A program made the translations under genes and the position numbers. Shown in pieces: positions 16,404 to 24,460 of a stretch of DNA of 41,497 nt. The notes beneath the pieces are model-generated. The model saw only the letters and a list, made by a program, of their open reading frames with translations, was not told the origin of the DNA and searched no databases. This stretch comes from Rhizorhabdus sp. (lineage in GTDB: Bacteria > Pseudomonadota > Alphaproteobacteria > Sphingomonadales > Sphingomonadaceae), in contig NZ_JAGMXV010000017.1 in NCBI RefSeq assembly GCF_018006725.1, positions 1-41,497 on the forward strand, in the 5' to 3' direction. Positions within the stretch are counted from its first letter, which is position 1; each line of letters begins with the position of its first letter.

Positions 16404-16524
16404 GTTCGGATACCTTTTGGCCATAGATCCATCTGACTGTCGGGAAATAATCCCGGGTGGCAGCGACGTTGGCGCGACGTCCGGCGTCATCCCTGGGCAT
16501 TTTGCGGGCAAAAGGGGCGGATGG

Positions 16525-17340
16525 ATGGATTATGGCGCGGCACGGCTCCATAAGCGATCACGGCAGGACGACACCGTCGGCGGCATGCAGGACCTCAGCC
16601 TCACCGTGGTTCCGGCAGGTCGCGACGAGCCGGCCGCCGGCGGCACGGTCGTCGCGAACATCATCAGCGTGCTGTCCCACGAGGTCCGGACGCCGCTGGC
16701 CATTGCCGACGGAGCCCTGCAGCTGCTGCAACGCGGCGATCTTCGCGAACCTGACCGCCAGGACAACTACCGCATCATCGGCGAGCAGTTGCGCCGCCTG
16801 AACGAAATGCTGGTGAGCCATCTCGACGTGGTCGCCGACCGGCGGGCGGAGATCGTCTGCAGTCCGATCGATCTCCGCCAGCTGGTCCTGCGCTGCGTTG
16901 CAGATGTAGCCCAGCTCCATGCCGATCGCGAGTTCCAACTCGGAGCGGACCCAGGTTCCCTCCCCTGCTGCGCCGATCCCGGCCGCCTGTCCGAGGCAGT
17001 CCTTAACATCGTGGACAATGCCGCGAAGTATGGCCGGACGGTGGTGGCGGTCGAAGTCCTGAAGCGCGCGGAAACGCTGGTCATCCGCGTCAGCGATGAC
17101 GGCATTGGCGTGCCCGCCACCGAGATCGCGCGCCTGGGCGAGCCCTATTTCCGGGGCAAGAACACCACACTGATTCGGGGTACCGGGCTCGGCTTTCACC
17201 ACGCGCTGGCTGTCGTGGCCCGGCACGGCGGCGAGATCGCGCTGGGCTCGCAGGAAGGTATCGGGACGGTGGTCGAGGTGAGGCTGCCAGCCGTGGAAGC
17301 CGATGAATCAGTTGAGAATGGAGACCGTGACGATGGGTGA
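16525..17340 (+). CDS. Soluble histidine kinase without a sensor domain
   Basis: A 271-residue kinase core. The H-box is SVLSHEVRTPLA (phospho-acceptor His), the N-box NIVDNAAKYG, the G1 box DDGIGVP and the G2 box RGTGLGFHHA. There is no membrane segment and only about 50 residues before the H-box, so any signal must come through a partner. ATG 16525 follows AGGGGCGG; ATG 16585 is an alternative. The next gene, a receiver, overlaps its end, so the two form a pair. The target of the pair is not visible. It lies 0.6 kb from the first iteron cluster of the replication origin. Confidence 0.85.
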   Translation: MDYGAARLHKRSRQDDTVGGMQDLSLTVVPAGRDEPAAGGTVVANIISVLSHEVRTPLAIADGALQLLQRGDLREPDRQDNYRIIGEQLRRLNEMLVSHLDVVADRRAEIVCSPIDLRQLVLRCVADVAQLHADREFQLGADPGSLPCCADPGRLSEAVLNIVDNAAKYGRTVVAVEVLKRAETLVIRVSDDGIGVPATEIARLGEPYFRGKNTTLIRGTGLGFHHALAVVARHGGEIALGSQEGIGTVVEVRLPAVEADESVENGDRDDG

Positions 17341-17770
17341 CACAGGCAAGCTCGTGCTGCTGGTGGAGGACGAGCCGACATTGGCGGCGCTGCTCAAGAA
17401 GGCACTTGTCCGGGGCGGCTTCGATGTGGTGAGCGCCGCGAACGGCCGCGACGCGATCGAGCTTTTCGGGATCAGGCGGCCGGACATCGTGCTGAGCGAC
17501 GTCCGGCTGCCCGATCTCGACGGCCACGAGTTCCTGAGCGAGATCCGGCTGCAGTTCCCTGAGCTGACCTGGACACCGGTGATCATGATGACGGCATTTC
17601 ACGATGAGCGCACGCGGGTCCGGGCGCTCGAGCTGCGGGCGGACGGTTTCCTCGAAAAGCCGATCGACCATGTCATCCTGATCGCGACGTTGAAAAACCG
17701 CATCGAGCGTGCCGCCGAGCTGAGGAGGACCGCGAGGCTGGCGCTCGAGGCGCGGGGCCCCTTGTCATGA
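17333..17770 (+). CDS. Single-domain response regulator
   Basis: A receiver-only protein of about 145 residues. The acidic pair is in LVEDEPT, the phospho-acceptor Asp in VLSDVRLPD, the conserved Thr in MMTAFHDE and the Lys in FLEKPID. It has no DNA-binding output domain, so it probably acts by protein contact. ATG 17333 is preceded by GGAGA with nine bases spacing; ATGs at 17303 and 17318 are in frame. It overlaps the kinase gene by 8 bases or more. It is followed by a gene-free stretch filled with iterons. Confidence 0.85.
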   Translation: MGDTGKLVLLVEDEPTLAALLKKALVRGGFDVVSAANGRDAIELFGIRRPDIVLSDVRLPDLDGHEFLSEIRLQFPELTWTPVIMMTAFHDERTRVRALELRADGFLEKPIDHVILIATLKNRIERAAELRRTARLALEARGPLS

Positions 17771-17931
17771 GCGCCACGATAGCCCTGCCCTCCGCCCGGC
17801 ACCCCGGGAGGGGCATTCTGGCTGCAATCGTCCCCATTCGCGGCATTGTGGCTGCCCCCCCGCCGATGTCGCTCTCAAGGTCGAGGCGTTCGCCTGCTCA
17901 ATCCGCCTCGAACCAGGTCGGGTGTGACACG

Positions 17932-18382
17932 ACGACAAAGTCTCAAGGGGGGCTCCCAGATATTTCTGGTGCCGTACCAACCGCACCAGCGTCCAAGTCT
18001 CAGGCCTGCGTCTCGTCCGCTGCCGAGAGGCGCTCGAAAGGTGCCTGGTGGGTGTCGTATGCAGGCGCAGCAGGCAGGCCTGACGCACATGGTCCGGCAA
18101 GGGAAGGCCGCAGCGAAGCCGCGGACGGTACGGCAAAGTCTCAAGTGCCGATGACCTGAGAGTTTGTCGTCCGCATGGGAGGTCTGCGCCTCGCCGCTGG
18201 CGGGAGTCGATTTCGCGGACGGATTGAATGGACGGCAAAATCTCAGCCGTCATGCTGGAGCCGTGGCGCCGCAGCTATTTCCGGATTGAACCATGATGTC
18301 GCGATATGACGACAAACTCTCAGGCTAAACCAGATGGCGGACCGCCAGATGTAGCAAGTTACAGGAACGTCAAAGTCTCAAG
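17932..18382. repeat. Left iteron cluster, downstream of repA
   Basis: Eight copies of a 14-17 bp repeat with consensus ACGnCAAAGTCTCAG lie in the gene-free stretch 17771-18388. Plus-strand copies start near 17932, 17990, 18131, 18231, 18308 and 18367, with a less exact one (CAAAATCTCAG) among them; one minus-strand copy is at 18155-18171. Spacing is irregular, which excludes a CRISPR array. The same repeat continues on the other side of repA. The repeats probably bind RepA and may act in copy-number control or plasmid handcuffing. The exact count depends on how many mismatches are allowed. Confidence 0.8.
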
Positions 18383-18388
18383 TCGCCT

Positions 18389-19357
18389 TCAGCGCCGGCC
18401 GCTGCCTATTGCAACAACTGTGGTCTGGGCGGCGACTGCCGGCCGCGACGGGTGGAGGACAATTCCGTCGTCATCGATATCAACCTTCGCGTCCGGGTAG
18501 ACGGCGAGGGCCTTCTTGAGCGGAAACTGGAAGCGCCGCTTGAAATCGAACAGACGATCGTACTCGCTGCCAAACTGTTCGCGTAGTGCGTTGTACGAAA
18601 TTCGCTCGCTCTTCTTGAGATTGTAGAGTCTGTAGCTGAGCCAAATGTAAACGTCGAGAGCGGACGATGCCTCCGACAGCATCTTGATTGCCCGCTCGGA
18701 AATCGGGACCGGATGTTTCTTCAACGCATCGAAGAACGATTCTGTGATTTCGACGGTGTCGTTCCACAGGCGGGGTTGCCCCTGCTCGGCTGGCGGCAGG
18801 AGCAGCATTCCCTGAATGATGTTTTCCTGGCGGAAGCCCACGCTGTTTGCCTCACCTGTCCAGCCAATCGTCAGCCTGCAGGCGGACAGCCGGAAGGCCT
18901 GTTCCTGCATGGCTTTGTAGTTCGAGCCGCAGATGGGGATTTCGAGGCGCTTCATCCAGTCATACATCGATCCGCCAAGCTCGATGAAGCGGCTATTGGT
19001 CTTGATGGCCCTGCTCTGCAGGTACAGCAGGATAAGCCGGGCTTTTGGCCCGTACGGCACGCCGAAATGTCTAGGCTCGCCGCTGATCAGCAGTTTGCCC
19101 GGCTCGACCATCAGCGATGCGCGGCCGTTCTTGCGGATCCAAACCGCGGCCTCGTCCTTGAGATTGCGATGCGGGAAGCTTGTCATGCAGAACGCCGAGT
19201 GCGAGATACCGAACGAGCTATCCTCGGTCGTGAGCATCTCGGAGGCCAGGTCGATCAGCTTGCGTTCCTCGGCATCGACGGCAATCGCCCTGGCCCTCTC
19301 AGTGCCGTAGGCCAGGACGAGCTGGTGGACGTTGCCCGTGCGGCTGTCGTCTTGCAT
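18389..19357 (-). CDS. repA: RepA plasmid replication initiator
   Basis: A 322-residue initiator of the RepA_C/plasmid-encoded RepA type found on alphaproteobacterial plasmids. Recognisable blocks are HFGVPYGPKARLILLYLQS, ELGGSMYDWMKRL, a conserved QEQAFRLSACRLTIGW region, and a winged-helix-like C-terminal half with VYIWLSYRLYNL. It should bind the flanking iterons and open the origin. Start: ATG 19357 has GGGAGA seven bases upstream; ATGs at 19387 and 19414 are in frame but poorly served. An iteron lies directly upstream of the gene (19416-19430), so autoregulation is likely. It is divergent from parA. Confidence 0.85.
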   Translation of the reverse strand: MQDDSRTGNVHQLVLAYGTERARAIAVDAEERKLIDLASEMLTTEDSSFGISHSAFCMTSFPHRNLKDEAAVWIRKNGRASLMVEPGKLLISGEPRHFGVPYGPKARLILLYLQSRAIKTNSRFIELGGSMYDWMKRLEIPICGSNYKAMQEQAFRLSACRLTIGWTGEANSVGFRQENIIQGMLLLPPAEQGQPRLWNDTVEITESFFDALKKHPVPISERAIKMLSEASSALDVYIWLSYRLYNLKKSERISYNALREQFGSEYDRLFDFKRRFQFPLKKALAVYPDAKVDIDDDGIVLHPSRPAVAAQTTVVAIGSGRR

Positions 19358-19415
19358 GCCGAGTCTCCCGAGTCGATGCGGCTTCATGGTAGCCGATGCG
19401 CGGCAAGTCCTCATG

Positions 19416-19661
19416 CTGAGAGTTTGTCGCTCGCGCCGTTGTTAAGGGTTAAAAGCGTTATAATTATAGGTCTAACGACCATCTCTCAGTGGATAACCCG
19501 CAGATCACGTCAAACTCTCAGCGCTCTAACGACAATCTCTCTGGCCCAGGAACGCCAAAGTCTCAGTACGCAATATTTCGCTAGCGTCAAACTCTCTGGG
19601 GATTGTCTTGTGCGGCCGGCCGATCGGCGCGACTCGCGTCAAGGCTTGAGACTTTGGCGTT
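19416..19661. other. Probable origin of replication (oriV) with iterons, AT-rich stretch and DnaA-like box
   Basis: The gene-free region between repA and parA holds seven iterons: minus-strand copies at 19416-19430 and 19645-19661, plus-strand copies starting at 19474, 19507, 19528, 19551 and 19583. It also holds an AT-rich segment (19441-19470, with TTAAGGGTTAAAA and TTATAATTATA) and AGTGGATAA at 19488-19496, one base off the consensus DnaA box. Iterons, an unwinding element and a DnaA site together define a typical iteron origin. The parA-proximal copies may also regulate parAB. Confidence 0.75.
19488..19496 (-). promoter_or_regulatory. DnaA-box-like site
   Basis: Reverse complement TTATCCACT differs from the consensus TTATCCACA at the last base. 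It lies inside the iteron cluster next to the AT-rich segment. Confidence 0.5.
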
Positions 19662-19746
19662 CGACCCCGGCAAGTTCGCACTGGTTGACAATTTCGTCAA
19701 GTGAGTTGAGCATAGTCTCAACTCTCAACACCGACAACGGGGACCG

Positions 19747-20787
19747 ATGATGGACGATAAGGTCATGTCCGGCGTCGAGCTGCGGGAAATCCGCGGATCG
19801 AAGGACCAGCAGCAATTCGCTGACCTGCTCAACCGGCAGTTCGATCGCAAATACGACCGCGCGACGATATCGCGCTGGGAAAGTGGGGCAGCTAGAATCC
19901 CGCAGATGATTTCCAGCGCCCTGCGCGCCCAGTCCGCAGGCAGCGTTAAAGGCATCCCTGCGGTGTCTGATCGTCCTGGCCTGGTCATGGCCTGTGTCAA
20001 TCAGAAGGGCGGCGTGGGGAAGACCACGTCGGTCGTCAACATCGCCTACCTGCTGGCGACGAGCGGCCTGCGCGTGCTGGTCGTGGACTGCGATCCTCAG
20101 GCGAACGCGTCGATTCATCTCGGGGTCGACGTCAACGAGCGAGAGCGCGCCAAGCTGACCCTCACCCACGCTCTCTTCGGCAGCGGGGCGATGGTCGATT
20201 CGATTCTCCACATCGATGCCGGCGCAGGCATGATCGACATCCTTCCGTCCCACATCTCGCTGGCGAATGCCGACGCGGAAATCCTCGCGGAACCCAATGG
20301 CACGCTGCTGTTGCGAGAAAAGCTCGGCGAATGCCGGACCGCGTATGACGTGATCCTCCTGGACTGCCCGCCCAACATGGGGCAGCTCACCGTCAGTTCG
20401 CTGAATGCGGCGGATCTTGTCCTGATCCCCTCGCAGACTGAGGTTCTTTCGTTCATGGGGCTCACGATGCTCATGGAGACGATCTCCAAGGTCCAGCGCA
20501 GGGTCAACCCCAAGCTCAAGGTCCTGGGTATCCTGCCGACATCGCATCAGCCCAGACGGCAGCAGGACAAGAAGATTCTCGAGGAGCTGACCGAGTTGGC
20601 GGCTGTCTCGCGCTGCCGCCTTTTCTCTCCGGTGCGCAACTCCGCGGGCTATCCCAAGGGGGCGCTCGCGGGCAAACCCGCGATCCAGCTCGATCCGGAC
20701 ATTGCCGGGATTGAAGCCTATCGGGAAGTGGTGGCGGCCCTGGTCGCCGCCCTGCCCCAGCAGGAAGGTTCAAAGCATGTCGCGTAA
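19747..20787 (+). CDS. parA: ParA partition ATPase with N-terminal HTH (type Ia)
   Basis: A 346-residue Walker-type ParA. An N-terminal helix-turn-helix-like segment (QFADLLNRQF and ATISRWESGA, residues 23-55) marks the type Ia class, which represses its own promoter. The deviant Walker A is QKGGVGKTTS near residue 87, followed by VVDCDPQANAS (A') and ILLDCPPNMG (Walker B). It moves plasmid copies through ParB-parS complexes. ATG 19747 or 19750 can serve as start. parB begins inside its last codons (11-base overlap). The promoter lies in the iteron region, so replication and partition control may be linked. Confidence 0.92.
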   Translation: MMDDKVMSGVELREIRGSKDQQQFADLLNRQFDRKYDRATISRWESGAARIPQMISSALRAQSAGSVKGIPAVSDRPGLVMACVNQKGGVGKTTSVVNIAYLLATSGLRVLVVDCDPQANASIHLGVDVNERERAKLTLTHALFGSGAMVDSILHIDAGAGMIDILPSHISLANADAEILAEPNGTLLLREKLGECRTAYDVILLDCPPNMGQLTVSSLNAADLVLIPSQTEVLSFMGLTMLMETISKVQRRVNPKLKVLGILPTSHQPRRQQDKKILEELTELAAVSRCRLFSPVRNSAGYPKGALAGKPAIQLDPDIAGIEAYREVVAALVAALPQQEGSKHVA

Positions 20788-21646
20788 GCTGCAGACCGGC
20801 AATCTGAGCCTCATGAAGGGAGCGGTTGCCCGTGCCAGTTCCATTTTCGCGGTCGACGAAAGCCGGTCCTACCGCGAGGTGAGAGTGGACCTTCTCGATC
20901 CTAATCCTGGGCAGCCGCGAACCTATTTCGACGAGGGCGCTCTCCAAGAGCTGGCCGCAACGGTACGCGGGCTGGGGGTACTGGAGCCGCTCCTGGTCCG
21001 TGAGGGCGATGGAGGCCGGTACACGATTATCGCCGGCGAACGGCGGTGGCGGGCCGCCGGGATCGCCGGGCTAGAGCTGGTGCCGGTCATCGTCGTCAGT
21101 GACGACCTGGATCCCGCGGAGGTTGCGGTGATCGAGAACCTGCAACGTGAGGATCTGTCCCCGGTCGAGGAGGCGCGGGCGTTGGCAAAGCTCCAGCAGG
21201 CGCGGGGGCTCACCCACGAGCAACTTGGGACGATGGTGGGCAAGAGCCAGGGGCATATTACGCGAACGCTCGCCCTTCTCCGGCTTCCTCAGGAGGTCCT
21301 CGATGGGATCGAACACAATCGCGATGTTAGCGCGTCCGCACTTCGCGCGATCGCCGACGCGGGTGACGTCGAGCTGCAGCTCAAGATGTGGAGCGCTGCC
21401 ATCGATGGTTCGACGGTGCGGCAACTCGAGGCGATGAAGGCAGGAAAGACTCCGGGTGGAGCGGCGGGGACCGCGAACCGGTCGGGGGAACTGACTTTCG
21501 CGAAACTGATCAACAAATTCGCCAAAGCGTCGGAAAAGGGGCTCACCCTGCTTCGGGAGCGTAAGGCTGGCGGTGCCTCGCTCACGGATCAGGACCGGGC
21601 CCGCTTGGTTGCCACGCGCGCCCTTATTGATGATCTCCTCAAATAG
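20777..21646 (+). CDS. parB: ParB centromere-binding protein
   Basis: A 289-residue ParB. The N-terminal CTPase region has IIAGERRWRAA and VIENLQREDLSPVEEA. The HTH that reads parS is LTHEQLGTMVGKSQGHITRTL. The C-terminal Lys/Arg-rich part serves for dimerisation. ATG 20777 follows AGGAAGG. Four TTTCACGTGAAA-type palindromes downstream are its likely binding sites. A terminator directly follows the gene. The parS sequence and GERRWRA box place it with the chromosomal-type ParBs, although the replicon is iteron-based. Confidence 0.92.
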   Translation: MSRKLQTGNLSLMKGAVARASSIFAVDESRSYREVRVDLLDPNPGQPRTYFDEGALQELAATVRGLGVLEPLLVREGDGGRYTIIAGERRWRAAGIAGLELVPVIVVSDDLDPAEVAVIENLQREDLSPVEEARALAKLQQARGLTHEQLGTMVGKSQGHITRTLALLRLPQEVLDGIEHNRDVSASALRAIADAGDVELQLKMWSAAIDGSTVRQLEAMKAGKTPGGAAGTANRSGELTFAKLINKFAKASEKGLTLLRERKAGGASLTDQDRARLVATRALIDDLLK

Positions 21647-21657
21647 CTGGGGCGATC

Positions 21658-21671
21658 ATTTCACGTGAAAA
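21658..21671. promoter_or_regulatory. parS site 1
   Basis: ATTTCACGTGAAAA, 12 bases after the parB stop. It has the core of the canonical parS TGTTTCACGTGAAACA. Confidence 0.8.
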
Positions 21672-21698
21672 GGGGGCCTACGCGCCCCCTCTTTTTTT
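21671..21698 (+). terminator. Rho-independent terminator of parAB
   Basis: Stem AGGGGGC/GCCCCCT with a 6-base loop, followed by C and seven T. It sits directly against parS site 1. Confidence 0.9.
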
Positions 21699-21772
21699 GC
21701 GGCCCCGATAAGTGGCGGCAAACCGCTTCTCTGCTAGGGAATTTCATGGGGAGAGCACACCCGATCCTCTTC

Positions 21773-21786
21773 ATTTCACGTGAAAT
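21773..21786. promoter_or_regulatory. parS site 2
   Basis: ATTTCACGTGAAAT, a perfect 14-bp palindrome. The gene-free stretch 21647-22031 otherwise holds the parAB terminator, site 1, degenerate site 3 and no gene I can support. Confidence 0.85.
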
Positions 21787-22000
21787 GATGCCGCTTTGTC
21801 TCCAATGAAGTCGGGGCATGGGGTCAGCTAAGGATCGCGCGATTAGCGTTGTAGAGTGAGGCAAGGACATAAAGCGGCCAGCCCCGCATGCCGCCAAGGA
21901 GGGTCTTTAAGGGAGTGTTTGGTGGCCGCACCAAACGGTATTTTTCAGCACATTTTTTGGTTGCCAGACAGAGATACGATAATATCTTTTGAAGTTGGTC

Positions 22001-22014
22001 ATCTCACGTGAAGC
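22001..22014. promoter_or_regulatory. Degenerate parS-like site 3
   Basis: ATCTCACGTGAAGC matches 11 of 14 positions of sites 2 and 4. It lies just upstream of the membrane-protein gene. Confidence 0.5.
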
Positions 22015-22031
22015 GATGGGGCAGGTGTTCA

Positions 22032-22712
22032 ATGGACAACTCGATTCTGCGGGCCTTTGAAGAGGCTATGGAGTTCTTACGTTGGTGCCTAAAAAAAATA
22101 ATTGCTGGTTGGCAAAGGCTATGCCGTAGGCCTGGATTTGCGCTTCTCCTCTTTCTAGTGACTGTGCTCTTCGGGTGCATCTATTGTGCAGGGTTTAACC
22201 CCTTCGGAGCCTTTACTTATGTCCCTGGGCTGATTCGGCTAGATGCAAACCACCTTGGGAAAATGAGTGCCTGGCAATCGATTTGTCAGCTGCTGGTTGG
22301 GTGGGTGATCTTCAGCACTGTTATCTCTCTGCGGCGGTTCGAGCCACTTGACAACATGGAGCGGGAACTCGCTGCTGCGATCGCAGCCAAGCCGAATGGC
22401 AATGGCAATGGCAATGGCAATGGCAATGGCAATGGGGATGGCGAGCGAAAAATTCGGGACCGGCTACTCCGGGCGCGAGACGGTGTGACGATGGATGTGA
22501 CTCTTACCGTGGTGCTTTTCGCCTATGCGCTGGGCACCCTCATCAGCATCACGGTCAGGGATGGTGACGAAGATTTTATGACCATCCCGGGGGTGATTCT
22601 GATAATCCTTATCGCGCTTTTGCCCTTATTCGCTATGGCAGCGAGCAAGGTCACGTTGGCGATACTCAAAAGACAAATTATCAATTTGCGACCTCACGTG
22701 GCCGGTCACTGA
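22032..22712 (+). CDS. Small membrane protein with an Asn-Gly repeat
   Basis: About 226 residues from ATG 22032; an in-frame GTG at 22008 lies inside a parS-like site and is less likely. Hydrophobic segments are at about 35-55 (FALLLFLVTVLFGCIYCAG), 85-105, 155-175 and 185-210, so it is an inner-membrane protein with probably four spans. A cytoplasmic or periplasmic loop holds a run of Asn-Gly pairs encoded by six exact AATGGC units. GC content is visibly lower than in the neighbours, which points to a different origin. It lies between parS-like sites. I do not recognise a family. Confidence 0.7.
   Translation: MDNSILRAFEEAMEFLRWCLKKIIAGWQRLCRRPGFALLLFLVTVLFGCIYCAGFNPFGAFTYVPGLIRLDANHLGKMSAWQSICQLLVGWVIFSTVISLRRFEPLDNMERELAAAIAAKPNGNGNGNGNGNGNGDGERKIRDRLLRARDGVTMDVTLTVVLFAYALGTLISITVRDGDEDFMTIPGVILIILIALLPLFAMAASKVTLAILKRQIINLRPHVAGH
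22395..22436 (+). repeat. AATGGC hexamer microsatellite
   Basis: Six exact AATGGC units (22395-22430) followed by AATGGG. It encodes alternating Asn-Gly. Slippage by a unit keeps the frame. Confidence 0.95.
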
Positions 22713-22754
22713 CCCGGACGCGGTGTAGCAGCGGAACGGGAACTCGCACGGATC

Positions 22755-22768
22755 ATTTCACGTGAAAT
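22755..22768. promoter_or_regulatory. parS site 4
   Basis: ATTTCACGTGAAAT, identical to site 2, about 1 kb further from parB. Confidence 0.85.
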
Positions 22769-23065
22769 GCCGTTCTCCGCAGATATATGCGGTCATCCCA
22801 GAAACGGATTATATCGGCCCAATGGGTAAGCCCGTCCGCCCCCGGGGCATCGATTACAGCTGAACTGCATCACCGCGCACTTTCGATGTCGGAGCCGGTC
22901 GTGAGACCAGGTGGTCTATGCAAGGCGTGGGCTGGGAGAAGGGCGCAGGTCGGGAGCGCTGGACGCATGACGGCGCGAGACCGTAAGCGTTACCGGCAAG
23001 GCCGCGCTTCCCACGAAGTGAGGCTCCTCCACATTCGGAACACGTTGGGCGGCCCCGTCGGCGTT

Positions 23066-23079
23066 GGGCGACGTCGCAC
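23066..23079. repeat. GTGCGACGTCGCAC palindrome family, degenerate copy
   Basis: GGGCGACGTCGCAC, one base off the perfect palindrome seen at 23211 and 24461, and followed by A as they are. Confidence 0.6.
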
Positions 23080-23210
23080 AATCGGATAAGGAGACGCAGG
23101 TCCTCATAAACGCGGCTGTCCCCCAACTGCTCTACCGGGGCGCTGAGCTCTCCTTCAGTCGCGGTGCCGTATCGCGCATGCCGCAATGGCTGACAAAGTC
23201 GCAACTTAAC

Positions 23211-23224
23211 GTGCGACGTCGCAC
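23211..23224. repeat. Perfect 14-bp palindrome GTGCGACGTCGCAC, copy 1
   Basis: It lies downstream of the tail-collar-like gene and close to the parS cluster. It may be the binding site of a dimeric protein that I cannot name. Confidence 0.7.
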
Positions 23225-23248
23225 AACATAGCCTGTGCCCGACATGAA

Positions 23249-23264
23249 GGGCCCCGAGGGGCCC
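23249..23264 (-). terminator. GC hairpin after the tail-collar-like gene
   Basis: GGGCCC-CGAG-GGGCCC, about 30 bases beyond the stop of the minus-strand gene ending at 23295. There is no clear T-run, so it is a weak candidate. Confidence 0.35.
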
Positions 23265-23294
23265 CTCCGTCGCTGCGGTCTTCGCTGAAACAGG

Positions 23295-24347
23295 TCACAT
23301 AGTCCGGCAGAAGAAGTTCACGATGTAGCTTCTGGGTCGGGTTTCGTCTCCTCCGATGTCAATGTCCTTCGTTTTCAAACTGCCGTTGTGGATCGCAAGG
23401 AACTCCCGATCTCCTGTGCTCGAACTGACTGCTCGGACCCAGTCGGTACCACTGTAGTGCATCAGGACGGGGATAGTCTGAACGTTTCGTTCAAGCTCAG
23501 TCCCGAGATCACTTGCGGTTGCGCCTCGAAGATAGCGTCCCGCCATGGCAGGAAGCCGTGGAGTCCCCGTGCTCGCCATCAAGCTTCCGCCCGCGGCGTC
23601 ACCGTTGCACAATTGCCAGCCTGGGCCGTGCAGATCGGTGAACTGCCGGGCGGTCATTACCGAAGCGACGATGTCGCCCGCCCGGTACACTTGCGCGAGG
23701 CGGGCTTCCAGCTCCCCGACTTGGGCGGTGAGCCGGCGCAGCTCATCCTCGCGGGAGCGGACCTTGATGGTATCCAAGCCGCCGGCGTCGCTCGTTAGAG
23801 TCACGGCCATCGACAGCTCAGGCGACTTCCGGCAGGTTATCGTCACGGTCTGCAGGCTCGTCGTCAGCGGGGTCGCAACGTTGATCGCTGGCCGGCATTC
23901 AAGAAACGGGTCCTTGGGACTGCTGAAGGCCATGTCGGAAATTGTCCATGTTGCGTTGCCTTGGGTGCGTCGTTGGACCCGGATCACGAAGTAGTCCGAG
24001 GCGTCGTTGACAAATTCGAGGAACGCGAACACGCCTTCTTTCTTGCCTGCGGCTATAACCTCCGCGCACTTGACGATCGTTGCCATCGCGCCGATCGATG
24101 TCTGTTTCACAAACAGATCCTGGCTCTCTCGCAGCGCTGCAAGCTCGTTGCTCAAGGAAAACTCGTCGCGTGCAACAAGCGACTTGAGCCACGTGAGCCG
24201 CTCGAGGAAGCTGCCTTGGTGAAGGATCTCCGGCTGGAGATTTCGTGCCAGGATTTCGCAGACTTCCTGCTGCGCACTGGCTGGGCGGGCCGCGCCCGCC
24301 GCGAAGCAAACAAGAAGCATCGGTAATACCGCAAAGCGCTTGCGCAT
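23295..24347 (-). CDS. Secreted protein with a phage-tail-collar-like C-terminal domain
   Basis: A 350-residue exported protein. ATG 24347 has GGGGGGA upstream, and a signal peptide ends near ASAQQ (about residue 26). The middle is a unique domain with three or four cysteines, then a coiled-coil stretch (ELRRLTAQVGELEARL, about 205-225). The C-terminal domain from about 235 reads like tail-collar or tail-fibre domains: GWQLCNGDAAGGS, LPAMAGRYLRGA and the end ETRPRSYIVNFFCRTM. It may be a surface or secreted adhesin that borrowed a phage fold. A perfect 14-bp palindrome lies about 115 bases upstream and a second one downstream. Confidence 0.65.
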   Translation of the reverse strand: MRKRFAVLPMLLVCFAAGAARPASAQQEVCEILARNLQPEILHQGSFLERLTWLKSLVARDEFSLSNELAALRESQDLFVKQTSIGAMATIVKCAEVIAAGKKEGVFAFLEFVNDASDYFVIRVQRRTQGNATWTISDMAFSSPKDPFLECRPAINVATPLTTSLQTVTITCRKSPELSMAVTLTSDAGGLDTIKVRSREDELRRLTAQVGELEARLAQVYRAGDIVASVMTARQFTDLHGPGWQLCNGDAAGGSLMASTGTPRLPAMAGRYLRGATASDLGTELERNVQTIPVLMHYSGTDWVRAVSSSTGDREFLAIHNGSLKTKDIDIGGDETRPRSYIVNFFCRTM

Positions 24348-24460
24348 TACAAATCCCCCCATTTGATTGCTGTAGGATGCCAAAACGGCATTCGGATTCT
24401 ATCTCAGTTACGCGACGTGAATTTGTGCAACGGGCAGGTCGATGATTCGAGGTCGGTTTC

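Larger units (their letters stand above)
22713..23294. other. Gene-poor stretch with parS and palindrome sites
   Basis: No frame here has convincing protein character. It holds parS site 4 (22755), two copies of the GTGCGACGTCGCAC family (23066 and 23211), a single iteron-like TGACAAAGTCGCAAC near 23191 and a GC hairpin near 23249. It looks like a continuation of the partition or centromere region. Confidence 0.6.

Noticed and set aside
17932..18382. CRISPR-like array
   Set aside because: Repeats are only 14-17 bp, occur in both orientations and have irregular spacing. They fit RepA iterons, and no cas gene is present.
21661..21897. Possible small gene on the minus strand after parB
   Set aside because: It runs across the terminator and two parS sites and its translation has no family features.
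23100..23155. tRNA-like stretch on the minus strand (GAGCTCAGC ... GGTAGAGCAGTTGG)
   Set aside because: The D-arm-like part has too large a loop, the anticodon stem does not pair and no T-arm (GGTTCGAATC) follows. I take it as chance or a very old remnant.
22787..23204. Two overlapping frames of about 100 codons on opposite strands
   Set aside because: Neither has a ribosome site, family motif or sensible composition, and the region is rich in palindromes and parS-type sites.
13984..24347. Prophage, suggested by the DUF5131 remnant and the tail-collar-like protein
   Set aside because: There are no capsid, terminase, portal or lysis genes; the two genes are far apart and separated by plasmid replication and partition genes.
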